A stretch of DNA of 64,000 bases from Comamonadaceae bacterium (lineage in GTDB: Bacteria; Pseudomonadota; Gammaproteobacteria; Burkholderiales; Burkholderiaceae_C), in NCBI GenBank assembly GCA_004144865.1, contig SEAY01000007.1:1-64000 (forward strand), in the 5' to 3' direction. Below are positions 36,523-42,996 of the stretch, in pieces. The notes under the pieces were generated by a model, which worked only from the letters and a program-made list of their open reading frames with translations, searched no databases and was not told the DNA's origin. Each line of letters opens with the position of its first letter. Position 1 is the first letter of the stretch. The position numbers were made by a program, and so were the translations under genes.

Positions 36523-36605
36523 AACGCGCAGGGTTCGCGTTTGGCCGGAGTATGTCCCGTGCACGTCCCACGGACGGCACTTCCCGAGCGAGATCAACCA
36601 GTTGC

Positions 36606-36680
36606 TGGTGCCTCCGACAGGAATCGAACCTGTATCTAGCGCTTAGGAGGCGCTCGTTCTATCCATTGAACTACGGCGGC
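36606..36680 (-). tRNA. tRNA-Arg (anticodon CCT)
   Basis: On the minus strand: acceptor GCCGCCG, TA, D-arm GTTC-AATGGATA-GAAC, anticodon arm AGCGC-CTCCTAA-GCGCT (anticodon CCT), variable AGAT, T-arm ACAGG-TTCGATT-CCTGT, acceptor CGGAGGC, A, and an encoded CCA; 75 nt in all. The acceptor stem has one mismatch, G4 opposite A69. The first six bases are part of an 18-bp-arm palindrome. Confidence 0.93.
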
Positions 36681-36713
36681 GGGGCCCGCCATTGTATGGC
36701 GGGGCCCGCCGCC
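36675..36713 (-). promoter_or_regulatory. palindrome carrying the tRNA-Arg promoter
   Basis: Two 18-bp arms (36675-36692 and 36696-36713), identical as inverted copies but for one base, flank a TGT centre. The minus-strand -10 box TACAAT (36691-36696) straddles the centre, 10 bp before the mature tRNA, with a GC-rich discriminator. The right end of the palindrome enters the tRNA acceptor strand. Confidence 0.65.
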
Positions 36714-36745
36714 TTGCGGCCGAATGGGGGCTCCCTATCCCCCTG

Positions 36746-36772
36746 CCCCTTCCCCTCCAAGAGGGGAAGGGG
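36746..36772. repeat. perfect 12-bp hairpin
   Basis: CCCCTTCCCCTC and GAGGGGAAGGGG are exact inverse complements around a CAA loop. It lies in the repeat-filled spacer (36681-36907) between tRNA-Arg and the VWA gene. That spacer also holds an inverted pair gtaggctgggttc (from 36829) / gaacccagcctac (to 36911) and no gene. Confidence 0.8.
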
Positions 36773-36907
36773 GTTCGTGGGCGCATTGGGGGCGGCTCTC
36801 GTGCAGGCTGGTTCGGCGACGGGCTTGTAGGCTGGGTTCCGCGACCAGCGGACCCAGCCCTCCAGGGCGTGGCATGAAGCTGGGGTCGGCTGGTCGTCGA
36901 ACCCAGC

Positions 36908-38098
36908 CTACTTGGACAGCAGCCGCATCGCCTCTTCGAGGCCCTTGATCGTCAGCGGGTACATACGCTGGTTCATCAGCTGCTGGATCACGCTGATGCT
37001 CTGGCGGTACTGCCAGACGCCCTGGGGCTCGGGGTTGATCCAGGCGAACTTGGGGAAGGCGTTGGTGAGGCGCTGCAGCCATTCGGCGCCGGCTTCCTCG
37101 TTGTTGTATTCCACGCTGCCGCCCGGCTGCAGGATCTCGTAGGGGCTCATCGTCGCGTCGCCGACGAAGACCAGCTTGTAGTCCTTGTTGTACTTGCGGA
37201 TGATGTCCCAGGTCGGGAACTTCTCGCTGAAGCGCCGGCGGTTGTTCTTCCACATGAAGTCGTAGACGCAGTTGTGGAAGTAGTAGAACTCCAGGTGCTT
37301 GAACTCCGCCTTCGCCGCGGAGAACATCTCCTCGACGCGGTGGATGTGTTCGTCCATCGTGCCGCCCACGTCCATGAGCAGCAGCACCTTCACGTTGTTG
37401 TGCCGCTCCGGCACCATCTTGATGTCCAGCCAGCCCGCATTGGCCGCGGTGGAGCGGATGGTGTCGTCCAGGTCCAGTTCCTCCGCGCTGCCTTCGCGCG
37501 CGAACTTGCGCAGGCGCCGCAGCGCCACCTTGATGTTGCGCGTGCCCAGTTCCTGGGTGTCGTCGTAATCCTTGTACGCCCGCTGGTCCCACACCTTCAC
37601 GGCGCTCTTGTTGCGGCCCTTGTCCTGCCCGATGCGGATGCCCTGCGGGTTGAAGCCGTAGGCGCCGAAGGGCGAAGTGCCGCCCGTGCCTATCATCTTG
37701 CTGCCGCCTTCGTGCCGCTCCTTCTGCTCCTCGAAGCGCTTCTTCAGCGTCTCCATGAGCTCGTCCCAGCCCATCTTCTCGATCTTCGCCTTCTCCTCGG
37801 GCGAGAGCTCGAGCTCGAGGTTCTTGCGCAGCCACTCGAGCGGGACGTCCTTGGTGAAGTCGGCCAGCAGCTCCACGCCCTTGAAGTAGGCCGCGAAGGC
37901 GCGGTCGAACTTGTCGTAGTGCTTCTCATCCTTCACCAGCGCCGTGCGCGAGAGGTAGTAGAAGTCGTCGATGCTGTAGGCACCATCGCTCTCGGGCCCC
38001 ACCACGCCCTCCTTGATGGCTTCCAGGAGGGTGAGGTATTCCTTGACGGAGACCGGCAGCTTGGCGCTGCGCAGGGTGTAGAAGAAGTCGATGAGCAT
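36908..38098 (-). CDS. VWA-domain protein, CoxE-like
   Basis: A 396-residue protein that normally works with a MoxR ATPase. An N-terminal helical part (LIDFFYTLRSAKLPVSVKEYLTLLEAI) is followed by a charged linker, a Gly-rich GTGGTSPFGAYGFNPQG, and a C-terminal von Willebrand A fold beginning LLLMDVGGTMDEH near residue 243. The metal site is degenerate: where integrin-type domains have DxSxS it reads DVGGT. Such pairs act as chelatase- or chaperone-like maturation systems; the client here is unknown. The MoxR gene lies two genes upstream on the same strand. Confidence 0.87.
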   Translation of the reverse strand: MLIDFFYTLRSAKLPVSVKEYLTLLEAIKEGVVGPESDGAYSIDDFYYLSRTALVKDEKHYDKFDRAFAAYFKGVELLADFTKDVPLEWLRKNLELELSPEEKAKIEKMGWDELMETLKKRFEEQKERHEGGSKMIGTGGTSPFGAYGFNPQGIRIGQDKGRNKSAVKVWDQRAYKDYDDTQELGTRNIKVALRRLRKFAREGSAEELDLDDTIRSTAANAGWLDIKMVPERHNNVKVLLLMDVGGTMDEHIHRVEEMFSAAKAEFKHLEFYYFHNCVYDFMWKNNRRRFSEKFPTWDIIRKYNKDYKLVFVGDATMSPYEILQPGGSVEYNNEEAGAEWLQRLTNAFPKFAWINPEPQGVWQYRQSISVIQQLMNQRMYPLTIKGLEEAMRLLSK

Positions 38099-38111
38099 CG
38101 CGTGCCCTCCT

Positions 38112-38708
38112 TCAGCCGCGCGGGCGCGCGAGCTGGTACTGCAGGTGCGCCTTCACCTCGGGCCACTCGGCGGCGGCGAGGCTGTACATCACGGTGTCGC
38201 GCACCGTGCCGTCGCGCCGCGGCGCGTGGTGGCGCAGCACGCCGTCCTTGCGCGCGCCCAGGCGCTCGATGGCGCGCTGGCTGGCGAAGTTGAAGTTGTC
38301 GGTGCGCCAGCCCACCAGCTGCGCGCCCAGGGTCTCGAACGCATGCTGCAGCAACAGCAGCTTGCAGGTGGTGTTGACGTGGGTGCGCTGCCAGGACCGG
38401 CCGTACCAGGTGTAGCCGATCTCCAGCCGTTCGATGGGCCGCACGATGTCGTGGTAGCGGGTGCTGCCGATCACGCGGCCGCTCGCCGCGTCCACCACCA
38501 CGAAGGGCAGCATGTGGCCGCTCTCCTGGCCCTGCAGCGCCGCGTCCACGTAGGCCGCGGTCTCGCCGGGCGCCGGGACGGAGGTCACCCGCAGGTTCCA
38601 CAGCTCGCCGTCGCGCGCCGCGGCTGCGAGTCCCGCGACGTGGCCGGCGGCAAGCGGCTCCAGCCGCACCGCACCGAGCGTGAGCGTGACCGGCTCCGGC
38701 TTCTCCAC
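38112..38708 (-). CDS. GNAT family N-acetyltransferase
   Basis: A 198-residue RimJ/RimL-like acetyltransferase with LRLEPLAAGHVAGLAAAA-type start, VVDAASGRVIGSTRYHDI, LEIGYTWYGRSWQRTHVNTTCKLLLLQHAFE and the C-terminal VGWRTDNFNFASQRAIERLGARKDGVLR block typical of the family. I place the start at the GTG at 38708, which has a gaggag site 6 bp upstream. The earlier ATG at 38759 would overlap the neighbouring gene by 41 bp with a poly-Pro lead. It may acetylate proteins or small amines; the target is unknown. Confidence 0.85.
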   Translation of the reverse strand: MEKPEPVTLTLGAVRLEPLAAGHVAGLAAAARDGELWNLRVTSVPAPGETAAYVDAALQGQESGHMLPFVVVDAASGRVIGSTRYHDIVRPIERLEIGYTWYGRSWQRTHVNTTCKLLLLQHAFETLGAQLVGWRTDNFNFASQRAIERLGARKDGVLRHHAPRRDGTVRDTVMYSLAAAEWPEVKAHLQYQLARPRG

Positions 38709-38718
38709 GCTGGGCTCC

Positions 38719-39645
38719 TCAGCCGCCCTTGTGGTGGGTGGCGGTGGAGGTGGTGCCACCCCAGCCGTCGGCCTGGAAGGTGACGTTCACCGGAACCTCC
38801 GTACCGCAGGCGTGGAAGTTCCAGAGCTCGGACCAGGTGCCATTCACCAGGTAGGAGTCGGCCACCAGCTTGCCCTTGAGCGGCAGGTAGGCCGCGCCCT
38901 CGACGTCGCCGGAGCTGAGGGACTTCAGTTCCACGCTGGCGCAGGACTGGCCGCCCTTTTGCTCCTTGAAGGCCGCCGTGGCGGTGGCCGCCGCATTGCG
39001 GTAGGCCTCGAGGAAGGAACGCGCGGACGCCTTGGTGGGGCCGGTGCGGGCGATCACGTCGGCCTCGCGGGCGAAGCGGTCGATGATCTCGTTCTTCTCG
39101 CCATTGCGCGCCAGCAGGGCCGCAATGGCGCCCATGCGCGAGACGTTGCGCGGGGCTACCGTGTCGTGGAAGTAGTTCGCCAGCAGCATGCCGGCCGCCG
39201 GGTGGTTCCGGCCGGCCGCGAAGCCGAGGCCCTCGATCGCCTCGATCTGCTCGGCGCGCTCGAAGCCGTTGCGCGCGGCGAGCCGCTGGTAGACCTGCGC
39301 ATCGACCTTGCCGTCGCGCACCGCCCGGTACGCGGGGTCCTGCAGGTACACGAGGTACAGCATCAGGCCACCGGAGGGCTCGCCCGCCTTGTGGGCCGCG
39401 CGCGCCAGCATGCGCGCCTCGCCGATGCGGTCCTGCACGGGCAGCACGCCGGCCAGGATGCATTCGGCCCGGCGCGCCATTTCGCGGGCGTCCGCCGGAT
39501 GCATGGACACCGTTTCGCACAGGCGGCGCAGTTCCTCGCCCGCGTTCGGCTTCGCCGGTGCGGCGGGCGCCGCCGCTGGTTGCGCGTGCACGGAAGCGGC
39601 CAGCGCGAGGCCGGCCAGCAGGAGGGGGTGGAACGAAAGACGCAT
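38719..39645 (-). CDS. exported hypothetical protein of the MoxR cluster
   Basis: A 308-residue secreted or periplasmic protein with a clear signal peptide (LLLAGLALAASVHAQ). The central region is helical with small repeats (LARAAHKAGEPSGGLMLYL, AAGMLLANYFHDT) that resemble Sel1/TPR-like units. The C-terminal part has cysteines near residue 233 and in NFHACGTEVPVNVTFQADG. The family is not recognised. It lies 5 bp after the MoxR gene and directly before the GNAT gene, so it probably belongs to the MoxR-VWA transcription unit. Confidence 0.75.
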   Translation of the reverse strand: MRLSFHPLLLAGLALAASVHAQPAAAPAAPAKPNAGEELRRLCETVSMHPADAREMARRAECILAGVLPVQDRIGEARMLARAAHKAGEPSGGLMLYLVYLQDPAYRAVRDGKVDAQVYQRLAARNGFERAEQIEAIEGLGFAAGRNHPAAGMLLANYFHDTVAPRNVSRMGAIAALLARNGEKNEIIDRFAREADVIARTGPTKASARSFLEAYRNAAATATAAFKEQKGGQSCASVELKSLSSGDVEGAAYLPLKGKLVADSYLVNGTWSELWNFHACGTEVPVNVTFQADGWGGTTSTATHHKGG

Positions 39646-39650
39646 GGCGA

Positions 39651-40493
39651 TCACCGGTTGTGGCGCTGCATGAACACGAGCTTCTCGAACAGGGTCACGT
39701 CCTGTTCGTTCTTCAGCAGGGCGCCCACCAGCGGCGGCACGGCCACCTTCTCGTCCTTGCTTTGCAGCGCTTCGACCGGGATGTCCTCGGCGACCAGCAG
39801 CTTGAGCCAGTCCAGCAGCTCGGAGGTGCTGGGCTTCTTCTTCAGGCCCGGCAGGTTGCGCACGTCGTAGAAGGTCTTCAGCGCGGTGGCCAGGAGTTCC
39901 TTCTTCAGGCCGGGGAAGTGCACGTCCACGATCTGCCGCATGGTGTCGGCGTCGGGGAACTTGATGTAGTGGAAGAAGCAGCGGCGCAGGAAGGCGTCGG
40001 GCAGCTCCTTCTCGTTGTTGGAGGTGATGAACACCAGCGGGCGGTGCTTTGCCTTGACCAGCTCGCGCGTCTCGTAGACGTAGAACTCCATCCGGTCCAG
40101 CTCGCGCAGCAGGTCGTTGGGGAATTCGATGTCGGCCTTGTCGATCTCGTCGATCAGCAGCGCGACGGGCTGGTCCGCCGTGAAGGCCTGCCACAGCACG
40201 CCCTTGACGATGTAGTTGTGGATGTCCTTGACCTTCTCGTCGCCGAGCTGCGAATCGCGCAGCCGGCTGACCGCGTCGTACTCGTACAGGCCCTGCTGCG
40301 CCTTGGTGGTGGACTTCACGTGCCACTGCAGCAGCGGCATCTGCAGCGCCTGCGCCACCTCCTCGGCCAGCATCGTCTTGCCGGTGCCCGGCTCGCCCTT
40401 GACCAGCAGGGGCCGCCTGAGCGTGATGGCAGCGTTGACGGCCAGCATCAGGTCCTGCGTGGCGACGTAATTCTCGGAGCCTTGGAACTTCAT
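39651..40493 (-). CDS. MoxR family AAA+ ATPase
   Basis: A 280-residue AAA+ ATPase with Walker A GEPGTGKT at residues 33-40, Walker B ALLIDEIDKAD near 112, sensor-1 VFITSNNEKELPDAFLRRCFFHYI near 155-180 and a C-terminal lid. MoxR proteins team with VWA proteins to remodel or insert metals into client enzymes, for example in methanol or CO dehydrogenase maturation. Here the VWA partner is at 36908. No obvious client enzyme lies next to it; the divergent cytochrome c4 is a possible but weak candidate. Confidence 0.93.
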   Translation of the reverse strand: MKFQGSENYVATQDLMLAVNAAITLRRPLLVKGEPGTGKTMLAEEVAQALQMPLLQWHVKSTTKAQQGLYEYDAVSRLRDSQLGDEKVKDIHNYIVKGVLWQAFTADQPVALLIDEIDKADIEFPNDLLRELDRMEFYVYETRELVKAKHRPLVFITSNNEKELPDAFLRRCFFHYIKFPDADTMRQIVDVHFPGLKKELLATALKTFYDVRNLPGLKKKPSTSELLDWLKLLVAEDIPVEALQSKDEKVAVPPLVGALLKNEQDVTLFEKLVFMQRHNR

Positions 40494-40529
40494 GGGAGGG
40501 GGGCTAAAGGACGGGTCCGACAGGGCCCA

Positions 40530-40535
40530 TATAAT
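40530..40535 (+). promoter_or_regulatory. consensus -10 box before the cytochrome c4 gene
   Basis: A TATAAT hexamer lies 48 bp before the cytochrome ATG in the 90-bp divergent spacer. The -35 region is weak. Confidence 0.45.
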
Positions 40536-40583
40536 CGCGGGTTGATCGAAAGAAACTGACCTTCGTCAGATTGTGCGCGCAAA

Positions 40584-41303
40584 ATGAACAAGTTGCTGTC
40601 TACGCTTTTTGCCCTCTCTGTCGCTTGTGCGACCGGTCTGGCCATGGCTCAAACCTCGCCCGCGACGGCTCCCGTGCAGGCATCCCCGCGGGAGGCTGGG
40701 CAGGCTGCGCCGAAGTCCCTGCAGGCCAAGGTCGCCATGTGCATCGGCTGCCACGGCATCGTGGGCTACAAGTCCAGCTTCCCCGAGGTGTACCGCGTGC
40801 CGCAGATCGCCGGCCAGAGCGCCAAGTACATCTCCGCGGCATTGAACGCGTACAAGACCGGCGACCGCAAGCACCCGACGATGCGCGGTATCGCGGAGTC
40901 GCTGACCGAGCAGGACGTCGCCGATATCTCCACCTATTACCAGGACCTGGGCAAGGGCCAGCGCAAGGCGGCCGGCGCCAAGCCGAGCCGCGAACCGAGC
41001 CCCCAGGTCGCCGCCCTGCTGCAGAAGGCGGCCTGCGCCTCCTGCCACGGCGCCAACATGTCGACGCCCATCGACCCCAGCTACCCGAAGATCGCCGGCC
41101 AGTACGCCGACTATCTGTTCGTGGCGCTGAAGGCCTACAAAACCGAGAACAACCCCGCCGTCGGCCGCAACAACGGCGTGATGGGCGCGATCGCCAAGCA
41201 GTTCTCCAACAACGAGCTCAAGGCCCTGTCCGAGTACGTGGGTTCGCTGGAAGGCGAGATGGCCACGGTGCCGGAGCCGCGTTTCCATCGCAGCAACGAC
41301 TGA
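40584..41303 (+). CDS. cytochrome c4, di-haem
   Basis: A 239-residue periplasmic cytochrome with a signal peptide ending near residue 23 (LAMAQ). Haem sites are CIGCH near residue 53 and CASCH near 151, with the repeated RVPQIAGQ / YPKIAGQ blocks and Met ligands likely in HPTMRGIA and GVMGAIA. Cytochromes c4 carry electrons from the bc1 complex to terminal oxidases. It is divergent from the MoxR gene and followed by a repeat-embedded terminator. Confidence 0.93.
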   Translation: MNKLLSTLFALSVACATGLAMAQTSPATAPVQASPREAGQAAPKSLQAKVAMCIGCHGIVGYKSSFPEVYRVPQIAGQSAKYISAALNAYKTGDRKHPTMRGIAESLTEQDVADISTYYQDLGKGQRKAAGAKPSREPSPQVAALLQKAACASCHGANMSTPIDPSYPKIAGQYADYLFVALKAYKTENNPAVGRNNGVMGAIAKQFSNNELKALSEYVGSLEGEMATVPEPRFHRSND

Positions 41304-41309
41304 CAGCCC

Positions 41310-41410
41310 GTCATCCCCGCGCAGGCGGGGACCCAGGGCATCGAAGAAAGCGGCCGACGGCCGCTTTTTGCTTTCTGGACGCCCTGGATTCCCGCCTGCG
41401 CGGGAATGAC
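41310..41410. repeat. REP/BIME-like two-arm repeat with central terminator
   Basis: The left arm gtcatccccgcgcaggcggg and the right arm cccgcctgcgcgggaatgac form an inverted pair about 70 bp apart. Each arm folds on itself. Between them lies a complete rho-independent terminator. Confidence 0.85.
41348..41369 (+). terminator. terminator of the cytochrome c4 gene
   Basis: AAGCGGCC-gac-GGCCGCTT followed by TTT, 45 bp past the cytochrome stop and enclosed by the two repeat arms. Confidence 0.9.
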
Positions 41411-41432
41411 AGGGAGGGGCCGGGAATGACGG

Positions 41433-41864
41433 TCAGCCCGTCGCCCGCCGCTGCACGCACTCCACGTAGGCCTGCCCGTCCGGCGGCCGGCCGGCGCGCT
41501 GGCTCTCCCACAGCATCTGCCCCAGGCATTCCATCGCCTCGTGGTGCGCGTCGTGGAGCGAGTTGCGGCGTGCCGCCAGCAGCTCCACGGCCTGGCGGAT
41601 GCCGCGCGGCTGGTCGATGGAGCACTGTTCGCTGATCGACAGGTGCATGGACAGGTGCAGGAAAGGATTCGACGCGCCGCCGCTGCCGTCGTAGACGCGC
41701 GCCACCGCCACTTCGGCATCCTCGAGATGCGGGTCGTATTCCGGGTGCTCCTTCAGCCACTCGCTCGCGAGCGTTTCCAGCGCGTCCAGCAACTGGCCGG
41801 ACCGCGCCTTCGCATGCACGCCGCAGAAGAAGCGGCGCACGTCTTCCTGGGACGGATTGAACAT
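41433..41864 (-). CDS. DUF1841 family protein
   Basis: A 143-residue soluble protein. The start at 41864 gives MFNPSQEDVRRFFCGV, the typical beginning of the family; HPEYDPHLEDAE and NPFLHLSMHLSISEQ with RGIRQAVELL are also family blocks. The function is unknown and it is common in beta- and gamma-proteobacteria. It converges on the cytochrome c4 gene across the repeat element. The His-rich middle (HLSMHLSISEQ, HDAHHEAME) might bind metal, but that is a guess. Confidence 0.85.
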   Translation of the reverse strand: MFNPSQEDVRRFFCGVHAKARSGQLLDALETLASEWLKEHPEYDPHLEDAEVAVARVYDGSGGASNPFLHLSMHLSISEQCSIDQPRGIRQAVELLAARRNSLHDAHHEAMECLGQMLWESQRAGRPPDGQAYVECVQRRATG

Positions 41865-42029
41865 GGCGCTCAGGTTAACAAATCCGCCCCGCCCCCCGGA
41901 AGGAGTTGGCATGCCAACGATGAACTGCTGGAAATCCAGTAGTTACCTGCAGGCCCTGCGCTGACAGAATGGTCCCCGCCCCGGGGCCGGCTGGCCCGAC
42001 GGGAGTGCTTTCTTCCAAGGAGAAAAGAC

Positions 42030-42989
42030 ATGAAGTCGATCAAGACCGTCCTGCTGGGCCTGGCCATCGGCCTGGGCCTGGCCCTGCCTGCCCACGCGCA
42101 GAACATTTCCATCGCCACCGGCGGCACCGGCGGCGTGTACTACCCCATGGGCGGCGGCCTCGCGGCGGCGCTGTCCAGGCACGTGCCCGGCATGCAGGCC
42201 ACGGCGGAGGTCACCGGCGGCTCGGTGGACAACCTCAAGCTGATCGGCACCGGCAAGCCCTACGTCGGCTTCAGCATGAGCGATGCCGCGCTGGACGCCT
42301 ACGAAGGCGAGGACAAGTTCAAGGGCAACAAGGTGCCGCTGCGCACGTTGGCCGTGCTGTACCCCAACCGCATGCACGTGGTGAGCGTCGAAGGGAAGGG
42401 CATCAACAAGTTCTCGGACCTCAAGGGCAAGCGCGTCTCCACCGGCTCGCCCGGCAGCGCCACCGAAGTGATGGCCTTCCGCCTGATCGAGGCCGCCGGC
42501 ATGGACAAGGACAAGGACCTCAAGCGCGAGCGCCTGGGCGTCGCCGAATCCGTCAACGCCCTCAAAGACGGCAAGATCGACGCGTTCTTCTGGGTCGGCG
42601 GCCTGCCCACCGCGGCCGTTTCCGACCTGGCCAACACGCCCGGCAACAAGATCAAGATGGTCGACCACGCCGAGCTCGTGCCCGCCATGAACAAGAAGTA
42701 CGGCAACCTGTACGTGCAGGACACCATCGGCAAGGACATCTACAAGGGCATGGACGCCGACAACAAGCAGGCCACCGTGATGAACATCCTGGTCGCGCAC
42801 CAGAACATGGACGACAAGACGGCCTACAACATCGTCAAGACCATCTTCGAGAAGAAGGACGAACTGGTGGCCGTGCACAAGGAGGCCGTCAACTTCAAGC
42901 TCGAGAACCAGAAGAACGACGCCAGCCCCGTCCCCTTCCACCCCGGCGCGGTCAAGTACTTCGCTGAAAAGGGCATCAAGCTGAAGTAA
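42030..42989 (+). CDS. TAXI family TRAP transporter solute-binding protein
   Basis: A 319-residue periplasmic binding protein with signal peptide (LAIGLGLALPAHAQ) followed by the hallmark ISIATGGTGGVYYPMGGGLA. Other family blocks are ATAEVTGGSVDNL, KRVSTGSPGSATEVMAFRL and KIDAFFWVGGLPTAAV. It delivers an unknown carboxylate-type substrate to the fused permease encoded 7 bp downstream. A good aaggag ribosome site precedes the ATG. Confidence 0.94.
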   Translation: MKSIKTVLLGLAIGLGLALPAHAQNISIATGGTGGVYYPMGGGLAAALSRHVPGMQATAEVTGGSVDNLKLIGTGKPYVGFSMSDAALDAYEGEDKFKGNKVPLRTLAVLYPNRMHVVSVEGKGINKFSDLKGKRVSTGSPGSATEVMAFRLIEAAGMDKDKDLKRERLGVAESVNALKDGKIDAFFWVGGLPTAAVSDLANTPGNKIKMVDHAELVPAMNKKYGNLYVQDTIGKDIYKGMDADNKQATVMNILVAHQNMDDKTAYNIVKTIFEKKDELVAVHKEAVNFKLENQKNDASPVPFHPGAVKYFAEKGIKLK

Positions 42990-42996
42990 GCGCGGA

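Noticed and set aside
36457-36639. A 60-codon plus-strand frame overlapping tRNA-Arg
   Set aside because: It runs through the terminator-like hairpin and into the tRNA gene, and has no ribosome site.
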